Shown here piece by piece: positions 23,330 through 32,100 of a stretch of DNA of 52,038 nucleotides. How positions within the stretch are numbered: position 1 is the first letter of the stretch; each line of letters opens with the position of its first letter. Position numbers and translations under genes: made by a program. The notes under the pieces were generated by a model. That model had not been told where the DNA came from, made no database searches, and saw only the letters and a list, made by a program, of their open reading frames with translations. This stretch comes from an uncultured Clostridia bacterium (GTDB taxonomy: Bacteria; Bacillota; Clostridia; Lachnospirales; Anaerotignaceae). The stretch spans positions 1-52,038 of the forward strand of contig CAMBLO010000017.1 in NCBI GenBank assembly GCA_945868505.1, in the 5' to 3' direction.

Positions 23330-23382
23330 AGCTCCAACAGCAATTTCAGTGGAACGTCTTTGCTGTGGAGCTGCTTTTTAGA
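23330..23382. terminator. Terminator with repeated loop, copy 1
   Basis: AGCTCCAACAGCAA pairs with TTGCTGTGGAGCT around a loop containing TTTCAGTGGAACGTC, followed by GCTTTTTAG. The loop recurs in the next hairpin. Confidence 0.8.
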
Positions 23383-23455
23383 TGGCGGAAATATTTCGGT
23401 TGCGTAGTTTTTTTATTGGGAAAAAAGAACATTTTCCCGGTAGAGCAAACGAAAA

Positions 23456-23508
23456 ATAACTCCACGGCAATTTTAGTGATAACGTCTTTGCAGTGGAGTT
23501 ATTTTTTG
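23456..23508. terminator. Terminator with repeated loop, copy 2 (bidirectional)
   Basis: AATAACTCCAC pairs with GTGGAGTTATT around a loop containing TTTTAGTGATAACGTC, followed by TTTTTG. It lies between convergent genes, and minus-strand A/T bases allow leftward termination as well. Confidence 0.85.
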
Positions 23509-23538
23509 TCTGCGGAAACATACCGCTTTGTAGTAATC

Positions 23539-23892
23539 TTATTTCAATCTCTCCCATTCAGCTTCCTTGAAGCCCACCAGAACGAAATCCTCCCCAATGA
23601 TAAGGGGCCGTTTCACCAGCATGCCGTTGGTGGAGAGCAGGGTAAGCTGTTCCTCCTCGCTCATTTCTGGCAGCTTGTCCTTGAGCTGCATTTCCTTATA
23701 CAGCAAGCCACTGGTGTTGAAGAATTTCTTCAAGGGTAAGCCGCTTTTTTCCCACCAAGCTTTCAATTCCTCCGCCGTGGGGTTCTGTTCCACAATGTGT
23801 CTGTCGTCGAAGGCAACGCCGTTTCCTTCCAGCCACGCCTTGGCCTTTTTGCAGGTGGTGCATTTGGGGTATTCTAAAAATAAAACGCTCAT
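23539..23892 (-). CDS. ArsC/Spx-family thioredoxin-fold protein
   Basis: This 117-residue protein of the arsenate-reductase-like (ArsC/Spx/MgsR/YusI) family starts MSVLFLEYPKCTTCKKAKAWLEGNGVAF. The redox or catalytic motif is CTTC (about residues 11-14). The middle carries the YusI-type segment KFFNTSGLLYKEMQLKDKLP, and the end has NGMLVKRPLIIGEDFVLVGFKEAEW. Members can reduce arsenate or, as Spx, bind RNA polymerase. The KRPLI..GE..LVGF pattern fits the whole family, so the role is open. ATG 23892 follows GGAAGGA; upstream in-frame codons belong to the operator region. Confidence 0.88.
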   Translation of the reverse strand: MSVLFLEYPKCTTCKKAKAWLEGNGVAFDDRHIVEQNPTAEELKAWWEKSGLPLKKFFNTSGLLYKEMQLKDKLPEMSEEEQLTLLSTNGMLVKRPLIIGEDFVLVGFKEAEWERLK

Positions 23893-23928
23893 TTTTTTCC
23901 TTCCTTTCCATGATATTTGTGTTGTTGA

Positions 23929-24004
23929 GGTCAAAAGGTATTTTGACCTTTTGACCCTGGTATCATATTTGTTCTATTATAAACTTTCTGTGTTTTTTCC
24001 ACAA
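23929..24004 (-). promoter_or_regulatory. Promoter and palindromic operator of the ArsC/Spx-like gene
   Basis: On the minus strand, TTGTGG (23999-24004) and TATAAT (23976-23981) are spaced 17 bp. Just downstream of the start site lies the inverted repeat GGTCAAAAGG (23929-23938) / CCTTTTGACC (23947-23956), well placed for a repressor. Confidence 0.65.
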
Positions 24005-24010
24005 GGAGTA

Positions 24011-24039
24011 TTGTATTTTTAAAAAAACTGCGCTATCAT
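24011..24039 (+). promoter_or_regulatory. Promoter of the hydroxyacid dehydrogenase gene
   Basis: TTGTAT (24011-24016) and TATCAT (24034-24039) are spaced 17 bp. It is divergent from the ArsC/Spx-like promoter. Confidence 0.55.
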
Positions 24040-24107
24040 ACTACTATAAAATGAAATTTATTGCAGTTACTATAAAATATCACATCCCAATAAGGAGGAA
24101 GGAACAA

Positions 24108-25061
24108 ATGAAAATCGTAATCATCGAACCCTTGGGCATCACCCCCGAAAAGCTGGCAGAAGCAACAGCAGCCGTAAAAGCAAGAGGTCACGAAATCGTG
24201 GCTTATGACACAAAGGAAGAAGATCAGGAGAAGCTGGCAGCAAGAGGGAAGGACGCCGATATCATCATCATCGCAAACCAGCCCTTCCGTAAAAATGTCA
24301 TTGAAAAATGCGAAAACCTGAAGCTGCTCTCCGTAGCATTCACAGGCGTTGATCATATCGACGTAGATTTCTGTAAGGAAAAAGGCATCCGCGTATGCAA
24401 CGCAGCGGGCTATTCCACAAATGCCGTAGCAGAGCTGGCTTTCGGTCTGGCTATCTCTGTACTGCGGAATATCCCTGCCTGCGACGCTGTTTGCCGTAAA
24501 GAAGGCACAAAAGCAGGTCTGGTTGGCGGCGAGCTGTTCGGCAAGACCTTTGGTGTGGTTGGCACAGGTGCCATCGGCGGTAAGGTTGCAAAAATCGCCC
24601 AGGCCTTCGGCTGCAAGGTAGTGGCTTACAGCAGAACGGTAAAACCTGAAATGCAGAGTACAGGCATCGAATATATGTCTCTGGAGGATGTGCTGAAGGT
24701 CAGCGATATCGTTTCCCTGCACGTACCTCTGAATGATAAGACAAAAGGCCTGATCGGCGAAAAGGAAATCGCTCTGATGAAGAAAAACGCTATCCTGCTG
24801 AATACAGCCCGTGGCCCTGTGGTAGACAGCGTTGCTCTGGCAAATGCCCTGAACGAAGAACGCATTGCCGGCGCAGGCATCGACGTATTTGAAATGGAAC
24901 CTCCCGTGCCTGCGGATCATCCTCTGCTGCACAGCAAGCATACCGTGGTAACACCTCATGTGGCTTTTGCGTCCCATGAAGCACTGTTCACCAGAGCCCA
25001 GATTGTGTCCGAAAATATCCTGAAATGGGAAGACGGCACACCTCAGAACGTCATCTGCTAA
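24108..25061 (+). CDS. NAD-dependent D-2-hydroxyacid dehydrogenase
   Basis: This 317-residue dehydrogenase reduces 2-keto acids to D-2-hydroxyacids. The family includes phosphoglycerate, glycerate, lactate and hydroxyisocaproate dehydrogenases. The Rossmann motif FGVVGTGAIGGKVAKIAQAFG is near 144-164. The catalytic Arg lies in LLNTARGPVVD, a Glu follows in the GIDVFEMEPP segment, and the catalytic His is in TPHVAFASHEA. The protein lacks the C-terminal ACT or ASB regulatory domains of SerA, so glycerate or hydroxyacid use is more likely than serine synthesis. ATG 24108 follows AAGGAGG. It is a single gene with its own promoter. Confidence 0.93.
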   Translation: MKIVIIEPLGITPEKLAEATAAVKARGHEIVAYDTKEEDQEKLAARGKDADIIIIANQPFRKNVIEKCENLKLLSVAFTGVDHIDVDFCKEKGIRVCNAAGYSTNAVAELAFGLAISVLRNIPACDAVCRKEGTKAGLVGGELFGKTFGVVGTGAIGGKVAKIAQAFGCKVVAYSRTVKPEMQSTGIEYMSLEDVLKVSDIVSLHVPLNDKTKGLIGEKEIALMKKNAILLNTARGPVVDSVALANALNEERIAGAGIDVFEMEPPVPADHPLLHSKHTVVTPHVAFASHEALFTRAQIVSENILKWEDGTPQNVIC

Positions 25062-25069
25062 AGACTTTT

Positions 25070-25345
25070 CTTGAGGGCGTTGCCCTCAAACTCCCACGAG
25101 GGGAATGATTCCCCTCGACCCCCGTTTGCAAAAGCATACGCTTTTGCGGTGATATGCGCCGCAGGCAAATCGGGTTCCAAGGGGGGACCCCTTTGGCAGG
25201 GTTTGGGACAGCGTCCCATAAAATTTGTCCCTAAGCGGGTTTTTGAAGGGTTTAAGGGGAGATCAAGCATCTTCCCTTCGGGAAGACGGCTTCGCCGCCG
25301 CCTTATTCTTGGCGGTGCTCACCTTTTCCCAAGAAAAGAAAGTTT
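25070..25345. repeat. Hairpin-cascade intergenic repeat
   Basis: At least six adjoining hairpins are seen: GAGGGCgttGCCCTC (25074-25088), CGAGGGG/CCCCTCG (25097-25117), GCAAAAG/CTTTTGC (25127-25145), GGTTCC and GGGG/CCCC blocks near 25171-25195, GGGAC/GTCCC (25204-25218), CTTCCC/GGGAAG (25271-25286) and GGC/GCC stems to about 25315. There is no open frame with a ribosome site. Such mosaics are typical mobile-looking intergenic repeats of Clostridia. Confidence 0.65.
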
Positions 25346-25445
25346 CCCCCCTTATTTATATTGAAAGAAAAAATTAAGATTTCCACGATTGACAAAGACT
25401 ACGGAAGTATAGTACGGTAAACTTAGAAAATCGTGAATAAAAACC

Positions 25446-25482
25446 AAGCCGATTTGCGATTGCAGATCGGCTTTTCTTTTTA
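25446..25482 (+). terminator. Terminator-like hairpin just before the proC ribosome site
   Basis: AAGCCGATTTGC (25446-25457) pairs with GCAGATCGGCTT (25462-25473), followed by TTCTTTTT. A TTGACA hexamer (25389-25394) and a CACGATT/AATCGTG dyad (25384-25390 and 25429-25435) precede it, so it could be an attenuator rather than a simple terminator. Confidence 0.75.
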
Positions 25483-25496
25483 AGGAGGGAATCCCC

Positions 25497-26309
25497 ATGA
25501 AATTTGGCTTTATCGGCGCAGGCAACATGGCGGGTGCCATCATCAAAGGCATGACCATCGGCACAAAAAGCTACAACGGCAAGGACATCACCATCACCAG
25601 CAAGACCGTGACCTCTGCGGCAAAGCTGGCGGAGGCCTGCGGTGCCAATGCGGTAACCACAGCGGCGGAGGTGGTGGCGGCCAGTGATGTTCTGGTTCTG
25701 GCGGTAAAACCCCAGGTGTTGGCGGCTGTTGTGCCTGCCCTGAAAGAGGATATCGCGGCGAAGAAACCTCTTGTGGTTTCCATCGCGGCGGGGAAAACGT
25801 TGGAATACTTGGCAGGTTTATTGCCCGAAGGGACGCCCATTGTCCGTGTGATGCCTAATATCAACGCAAAAATCGGCGCATCCACGTCGGGTCTGTGTGT
25901 CAATGGATTTGTGACAGAAGAACAAAAAGCCACTGTCAAAGGGATGTTCCAGACCATCGGCACGGTGGCAGAGGTGGAGGAAAATCACTTTGATATTTTC
26001 TCTGTCATCGGCGGTGCGGCCCCTGCTTTTGCCTATATGTATATAGACGCACTGGCACGGGCGGCGGTGAAGGCTGGTATGCCCAAAAAGCAGGCATTGG
26101 AAATTACGGCGGCAACGGTTCTGGGCAGTGCGAAAATGGTGCTGGAAAGCGGCGAGCATCCTTGGGTATTGGTGGATCAGGTTTGCTCCCCCGGCGGCAC
26201 CACCATCGAAGGGGTGACGGCTTTGCAGGCAAATGGCTTCGAAAGCACGATGTGCAAGGCCTTTGATGCCGTTCTGGAAAAGGATAAAAGGATTGCGGGC
26301 AAAAAATAA
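25497..26309 (+). CDS. proC: Pyrroline-5-carboxylate reductase
   Basis: This 270-residue enzyme catalyses the last step of proline synthesis, NAD(P)H reduction of 1-pyrroline-5-carboxylate. The N-terminal dinucleotide-binding motif is MKFGFIGAGNMAGAIIKG, the middle has VLAVKPQVLAAV and VRVMPNINAKIGAS, and the C-terminal signature is VLVDQVCSPGGTTIEGVTALQANGFESTMCKAFDAV. The length is standard. AAGGAGGGAA lies nine bases before ATG 25497. A terminator-like hairpin stands directly upstream. The next gene begins 22 bp downstream without an intervening terminator. Confidence 0.97.
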   Translation: MKFGFIGAGNMAGAIIKGMTIGTKSYNGKDITITSKTVTSAAKLAEACGANAVTTAAEVVAASDVLVLAVKPQVLAAVVPALKEDIAAKKPLVVSIAAGKTLEYLAGLLPEGTPIVRVMPNINAKIGASTSGLCVNGFVTEEQKATVKGMFQTIGTVAEVEENHFDIFSVIGGAAPAFAYMYIDALARAAVKAGMPKKQALEITAATVLGSAKMVLESGEHPWVLVDQVCSPGGTTIEGVTALQANGFESTMCKAFDAVLEKDKRIAGKK

Positions 26310-26330
26310 GGAGATTTGGAGGTGTTCCCC

Positions 26331-27734
26331 ATGAAAAAGGCATTTGCCATCCTACTCAGCACTTTCATGATTTTGAGCCCTGTGACCGCTCTGGCAAATT
26401 CCGCCCAGACCTATTTTCGGGGTATCGCACCTAGTGGTGCTGTAGTGACGGGGGAACAGTCTCCCCTGATTGTGGAGCAGGAACGGCTGACCTTCGACTT
26501 GCAGGAATTTCCTCTGGAGTATTATAGAAACTTGGAGGAATATCTGGCTTACACGGGCAGGGTCACGGCGGAATACACCTTCCATAACCCTGCCGACTAC
26601 GATGTGACGGTGAAGCTAGCTTTTCCCTTCGGGCAGACGCCCGATTATGGTTATAGCTATAACCATGAAACGGAACAGCAGGTCTATGCCGCCGATGGGG
26701 AAAAATATGATGTGACGGTAGATGGGGTACCCATTGAAAAAACGGTGCGCCATACCCTGTTTTACTGTGGAGAGGATTTTGAACTGGAAAAAGATTTGCC
26801 CCGTCTGGCGGATGGGTATGCAGAGGATGCTTTCTGGAAATTCGATACCCTTGTGACGAAATATACTTACACCATCGACGGCATCGACGAGGAATTTGAT
26901 GCGGCGAGACTGGGCTTTCAATGGAGTGGTGACGAAAATAAAACCAAGCTGATGCTGGTGGAGCAATGCGGCGGAGAAGATGCAGAGGAATATGTTGCCG
27001 TGACCCGTTGGGTGGAAAACGGGGATATCATCGAATTGTATGTCTTTGGCGAGCCTTTGGAACAGGAACTGGAATGGTTTTCCGAAAACGGTGCGCAGGA
27101 AACGCCCTTTGCCTATACCCTGACCTTGGAAGGCACAGAAACCATGACCTTTCAGGAATTCGTTATGGCGGAATGCCCTGATGATAGCGGCATCCTTCCT
27201 TCCGATTGCTACAATGCCATGGTGGCTCATTTGAACAGCAGTGAATGGGCTTTCGGCATCCTCGGCAATTTTGAATATGAAGGAACGAATATCTCCGATG
27301 CCCTGCTGCGGTGGTATGAATATGAAATCACCGTACCCGCTGGCGGCACCATTGTGAATACCGTAACTGCCCCCATGTATCCCTCCTCGGATTTGGACTA
27401 TGAACCGCCTATTTACCAATATACCTATCTCCTTTCTCCTGCCAAAACATGGGCGGCGTTCGGCAGGCTGGATATCGTGGTGAATACCCCTTATTATATG
27501 ACGGAAAGGGGCTTGGAGGGCTTCGAAAAAACGGAAAGCGGCTATGCCTTGTCTTTGGATGGCCTGCCCGACGGGGAATTGGAATTTACCCTTTCGGGGG
27601 AGGAAAAACCAAAGCCGCCTCTGCAAGACCGCCTGCAAAGGGTGAGATTGCTGGAAGCGGTAGTCTTGTTTGTAATCGCTGCCATTTCTGTAAGGAAATA
27701 TAATGAAAGACAACAAAAAAATCGAGAACAATAA
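26331..27734 (+). CDS. Secreted, membrane-anchored protein of unknown function
   Basis: This 467-residue protein has a signal peptide (KKAFAILLSTFMILSPVTALA, cleavage near residue 22). A long extracytoplasmic region rich in aromatic and acidic residues follows, then one C-terminal helix (LLEAVVLFVIAAISV) and a short basic tail (RKYNERQQKNREQ). The N-terminal half contains a beta-rich segment VTAEYTFHNPADYDVTVKLAFPFG, resembling domains in other secreted Firmicutes proteins of unknown role. No catalytic motif was recognised. I start at ATG 26331, since a GGAGGTG site lies nine bases upstream. It is probably cotranscribed with proC. It ends beside a large RNA-like fold. Confidence 0.75.
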   Translation: MKKAFAILLSTFMILSPVTALANSAQTYFRGIAPSGAVVTGEQSPLIVEQERLTFDLQEFPLEYYRNLEEYLAYTGRVTAEYTFHNPADYDVTVKLAFPFGQTPDYGYSYNHETEQQVYAADGEKYDVTVDGVPIEKTVRHTLFYCGEDFELEKDLPRLADGYAEDAFWKFDTLVTKYTYTIDGIDEEFDAARLGFQWSGDENKTKLMLVEQCGGEDAEEYVAVTRWVENGDIIELYVFGEPLEQELEWFSENGAQETPFAYTLTLEGTETMTFQEFVMAECPDDSGILPSDCYNAMVAHLNSSEWAFGILGNFEYEGTNISDALLRWYEYEITVPAGGTIVNTVTAPMYPSSDLDYEPPIYQYTYLLSPAKTWAAFGRLDIVVNTPYYMTERGLEGFEKTESGYALSLDGLPDGELEFTLSGEEKPKPPLQDRLQRVRLLEAVVLFVIAAISVRKYNERQQKNREQ

Positions 27735-27735
27735 A

Positions 27736-27875
27736 AAAAGCTCGGCATCCAGAGGAGTCCCAATAAGAAAACAAAATGTTTTCTTATTTTGGGACATCCT
27801 CGCAGTGCGGCTTAAGAAACCAATAAAATCCATAAAGTATGTTTTCTTAAGCCGCCACTACATTGCCGAGCTTTT
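27736..27875. other. Three-way-junction inverted-repeat structure
   Basis: An outer stem, 27736-27747 with 27864-27875 (AAAAGCTCGGCA/TGCCGAGCTTTT), encloses two hairpins. The first is 27752-27772 with 27778-27801 (21-24 bp arms, mostly paired, 5-nt loop). The second is 27807-27819 with 27843-27855 (13 bp perfect, 23-nt loop). On the minus strand a strong T-run follows the outer stem, so it can end the leftward lipoprotein transcript. It may be a structured RNA or a folded mobile repeat. Confidence 0.7.
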
Positions 27876-27900
27876 AGAATGTTGATAAAGTGATTTTCGA

Positions 27901-28129
27901 ATAGCGGAAGGGGTTGGGAAACAAACTTGTCATCACTTTGCTTCGCAAAGCAGGCTTTGCCTGCCACCCCGTCTTGGGCGGTGAGTTTGTTTCCCAAGTG
28001 GAATCCGCAGGCGGAAACCGCGTTTTTCGCCGAGGAAAACAGGAAGTTTCAAGGTGTTTACACCGCTGGAACTTATCTGTTTATCCTCTGTTTAAACTCG
28101 TCGAAATCCTGATTTCGACGAAGGGTGTC
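27901..28129 (+). repeat. About 225-bp intergenic repeat, copy A
   Basis: This is one arm of an inverted pair; copy B is at 28925-29146 on the other strand. Segment 27931-27965 is identical to the reverse complement of 29084-29118 (35 bp), and the CCGTCTTGGGCGGTGAGTTT block also matches. The element holds small hairpins such as GCTTCGCAAAGC and GGCAGGCAAAGCCTGC-type arms, and ends in GTCGAAATC/GATTTCGAC. Confidence 0.8.
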
Positions 28130-28150
28130 GACAAAGTCGATACCCTTTTT
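28123..28150. terminator. Hairpin at the end of repeat A
   Basis: GGGTGTCGAC/GTCGATACCC with an AAA loop, followed by TTTTT on the plus strand. It overlaps the last codon of the leftward lipoprotein gene. Confidence 0.7.
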
Positions 28151-28805
28151 AGAAGAATAATGCGAAATCATCGAATTTCCACTGACCATCTTCCTTCAGC
28201 AGAATGAAGTGGAATTCCTGTGTGGTGTAATCATCGGGGTTTTCGGGGGCTGTGTAGAAATATTCGCCGTCGTAGGCTTCGTTGCTGTTGGTGTAGTAAG
28301 CCGTTGCGGTGAAGTTGATTTCATTTTCGGCTTCATTATCCAGCTGGAAGGTATGACCGGCATAGAAGATATTCATATCTCTGCCGCCGCCCAAGAAATA
28401 CAGACCGCCATCTTCGCCTTTGGCGAACATGATGTTGCTTTCACTCAGAATACAGTTTGTCACGAAATCCTTTGTGAAATACTGTTCCAGGAATTTCTGG
28501 AATTCATCGTATGTTTTGAAGCGGCTGTCGGTAATCTGGTAATATTTGATACCGTCTTTTTCCATAGTCGTTTCCTCATCATAATCAAAATTGCCGAAGC
28601 TGATTTGATTATAAATTTTATAGGCACCTGCATACAGCTCTTGTAAATCTTCATCCAGAGGGGGCAGGCTGCCGTCTTCCACAACGATGGTTTCTGCTGC
28701 AGGGTTTTCGGGGGCTTCTGTTTCTACGGAATTGCCGCCGCAGCCGGAAAGTACGCTAGCACCGATGAGGGCACAGGTCATCAGAACAACAAATTTTTTC
28801 TTCAT
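28149..28805 (-). CDS. IseA-like lipoprotein
   Basis: This 218-residue lipoprotein has the signal peptide KKKFVVLMTCALIGASVLSGC, with lipobox LSGC and Cys near residue 22. After an acidic linker, the domain AYKIYNQISFGNFDYD, IKYYQITDSRFKTYDEFQKFLEQYFTKDF and a final WKFDDFALFF strand resemble the IseA DL-endopeptidase inhibitor family. That family binds cell-wall hydrolases and limits autolysis; inhibition here is inferred. AAGGAG lies nine bases before the start. It is transcribed leftward and sits between the two arms of a 225-bp inverted repeat, with no partner gene. Confidence 0.75.
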   Translation of the reverse strand: MKKKFVVLMTCALIGASVLSGCGGNSVETEAPENPAAETIVVEDGSLPPLDEDLQELYAGAYKIYNQISFGNFDYDEETTMEKDGIKYYQITDSRFKTYDEFQKFLEQYFTKDFVTNCILSESNIMFAKGEDGGLYFLGGGRDMNIFYAGHTFQLDNEAENEINFTATAYYTNSNEAYDGEYFYTAPENPDDYTTQEFHFILLKEDGQWKFDDFALFF

Positions 28806-28924
28806 AGGGGGATTCTCCTTTCAATTTTCTTTTTCTTCTCGAAAAAATAGTATCATAAAGTTTACGATAAAAGAAGAGACTTTATGAAATTGAAAGAAAC
28901 TCTTAATAATTGGGGGGCGGATGC

Positions 28925-29146
28925 CCCCTTCGTCGAAATTAGGATTTCGACGAGTTTAGACAGAAGAATAAACAAACAGGTTCCATCGGCATAAATGCCT
29001 TGAAACCTGTTGTTTTCCTCGGACGGGCAAAGCCCGCCCTGCGGATTCCATTCAGAGAACAAACTCACCGCCCAAGACGGGGCGGCAGGCAAAGCCTGCT
29101 TTGCGAAGCAAAGTGATGAAAGTTGGTTCCCCGAACCTCTTCGCTT
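28925..29146 (-). repeat. About 225-bp intergenic repeat, copy B
   Basis: This is the reverse-orientation copy of the element at 27901-28129. The 35-bp identical core is at 29084-29118, and the GTCGAAAT/ATTTCGAC hairpin near 28932-28952 corresponds to the end of copy A. The middle differs by substitutions and small indels. Nothing else is visible in 28806-29150. Confidence 0.8.
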
Positions 29147-29150
29147 ATAA

Positions 29151-29177
29151 AAAAGGGCGGCTATATGCCGCCCTTTT
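29151..29177 (-). terminator. PFOR terminator
   Basis: On the minus strand, AAAAGGGCGGC/GCCGCCCTTTT (11 bp, loop of five) is followed by TTATAAG. Confidence 0.9.
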
Positions 29178-29193
29178 CAAATGCCTGTAACAA

Positions 29194-32100
29194 TTACTGT
29201 TCAGCCAATTTTTTGTAGGATTCGTATTTTTCCTTTGCATTTTCTGCAGCTTCCTTCAGCAGTACTTCTGCTGTTTCGGGGAAGGTGCGAACCAAAGAAG
29301 CGTAACGAACTTCGCCCATCAGGAATTCGTTGAAGTCCATAGTAGGTTCTTTGGAATCCAGAATGAAGGGGTTCTTGCCTTCCTTCTTCAGATCGGGGTT
29401 GTAACGATACAGGTGCCAGTAACCAGCTTCCACAGCCAGTTTTGCTTCCAGCTGTGCGTTTGCCATACCCTTGGAGATACCGTGGTTGATACAAGGAGCG
29501 TAAGCGATGATCAGGGAAGGACCATTGTAAGCTTCTGCTTCTTTCAGGGCTTTGATCAGCTGTGCGGGGTTTGCACCCAGAGCAACCTGTGCAACGTAGA
29601 TGTAGCCATAGCTCATTGCCAGCATACCCAGGTCTTTCTTCACTGTAGGTTTACCGCCTGCTGCGAACTGTGCCACAGCACCGATGGGTGTTGCTTTGGA
29701 GGACTGACCACCTGTGTTGGAGTAAACTTCTGTATCTACTACCAGTACGTTTACGTCACGACCGCTTGCCAGAACGTGGTCCAGACCGCCGTAGCCGATA
29801 TCGTATGCCCAGCCATCGCCGCCATACATCCACATGGATTTCTTTGTCAGGTGTTCGCTGTTTTCCAGAATGAAGTCTTTCAGTTCTGCTGCTTCGCCTT
29901 CCACATTCAGAGCTTCCAGAGCTGCGATCAGGGCACGGCTGTCTGCTTTGCTTCTGTCGCCGTTATCCCAGTTTTCCAGCCAAACTTCTGCTGCTGCAGC
30001 GAAGTCTGTGCCTGCTGTCAGTGCCAGCAAATCTTTTACTTTCATTGTCACACGGTCTCTCTGCTGTTCTACTGCCAGAACCATACCAACGGAGAACTGT
30101 GCGTTATTTTCAAACAGGGAGTTGCTCCATGCGGGGCCCCAGCCTTCTTTGTTTGTGGTGTAAGGTACGCAGGGTGCTGCTGCGCCCCAAGCCTGTGTAC
30201 AGCCTGTTGCGTTTGCCAGATACATTCTGTCGCCGTAAAGCTGTGTCATCAGTTTTGCGTAAGCTGTTTCGCCGCAGCCCGCACAAGCGCCGGAGAATTC
30301 CAGCAGAGGCTGTTCGAACTGAGAGCCTTTTACGCTGAATTTGTCCATAGGGTTCTTCTTGTCGGACAGAGACAGGGAGAAGTCCCAGTTAGGCTGTTCG
30401 CTCATCTGTGTATCCAGAGGTTTCATCACCAGAGCTTTTTCTTTTGCGGGACATGCTGTTACGCAGACACCACAGCCCTGACAATCCAGAGGGTCAACCT
30501 GGATGCGGAATTTGTAGTTCTTGATTTCGCCTGCGCCGTTTGCGTTCAGTACTGTGTAGGATTCAGGAGCATTTGCAGCTTCTTCTTCTGTCAGCAGGAA
30601 AGGACGGATTGCAGCGTGAGGACATACGTAAGAACACTGGTTACACTGAATACATTTTGTTGCATCCCATTCGGGAACGTCGATGGCAACGCCGCGTTTT
30701 TCGAAAGCGGATGTGCCCAGAGGAACAGTACCGTCTTCTCTGCCTGTGAATACGGAAACGGGCAGCAGATCGCCTTTCAGAGCGTTCATGGGTACCATCA
30801 GTTTTTCAACGTATTCGGGCAGTACAGCCTTGATTGCTTCTTTGTCAACGTCTTTTGCATCCTTCCAGCTTGCGGGAACGTCGATCTTTGTCAGACCGGA
30901 CAGACCTGCGTCTACAGCAGCGTAGTTCATGTTGACAACCTTTTCACCCTTCTTGCCGTAGGATTTTACGATAGCTGCTTTCATGTAGTTTACTGCATCG
31001 TCAACGGGGATGATGTTTGCCAGCTTAAAGAATGCGGACTGCAGGATGGCATTTGTTTTGTTGCCCAGACCGATTTCTTTACCGATCTTGATAGCGTCGA
31101 TGGTGTAGAAGTTGATGTCGTTGTTTGCGATATATCTCTTCACATCAGCGGACAGGTGATGATCCAGTTCTTCTGCGTTCCAAGCGCAGTTCAACAGGAA
31201 AGTACCGCCGGGTTTGATTTCGGAAACGATATCATATTTTTCCATGTAGGACTGGTTGTGGCAGGCAACGAAGTCTGCTCTTGTTACCAGATAGCTGGAG
31301 CGGATGGGTGTGTCACCGAAACGCAGGTGAGAACGTGTGATACCGCCGGATTTCTTTGTGTCATATTCGAAATAAGCCTGTGCATATTTGTCTGTATGGT
31401 CACCGATGATCTTGATGGAGTTTTTGTTTGCACCAACCGTACCGTCGGAGCCCAGACCCCAGAATTTGCAGGCTACTGTGCTTTTGTCAGCCAGATCGGG
31501 TTCTGCGCCCACTTCGATGGAGGAATTGGAAACATCGTCGATGATACCAACGGTGAAGTGGTTTTTCTGTACGCCCTTCATGTTGTCGAAAACGGCTACG
31601 ATCTGAGCGGGTGTAACGTCTTTGGAGGACAGACCGTATCTGCCTGCCAGAACCTTTGCTACTCTGCCTGTTTCGATCAGTGCGGAGCAAACATCTTCAT
31701 ACAGGGGTTCGCCCAGGGCACCGGGTTCTTTTGTTCTGTCCATAACTGTGATGACTTTCACAGATTCGGGCAGAGCTGCCATGAAGTGCTTGATGGAGAA
31801 AGGACGATACAGGTGAACCTGCAGGAAGCCCACTTTTTCGCCTTTTGCTGTCAGGCTTTCTACTACTTCCTGCGCTGCGCCTGTAACGGAACCCATAGCT
31901 ACGATAACGTGTTCTGCGTCAGCAGCACCATAGTAGTTGAACAGCTGATAGTTTCTGCCTGTAATTTTGTTGATTTCCTGCATATATTCTTCTACGATTT
32001 CAGGCAGGCGTGTGTAGAAGGGTGTGCAAGCTTCTCTGTTCTGGAAGAATACGTCGGGGTTCTGAACTGTGGAACGCTGTACGGGATGTTCGGGGTTCAG

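Noticed and set aside
25071..25364. 97-codon frame through the hairpin repeat
   Set aside because: It simply reads through palindromes on both strands and has no ribosome site.
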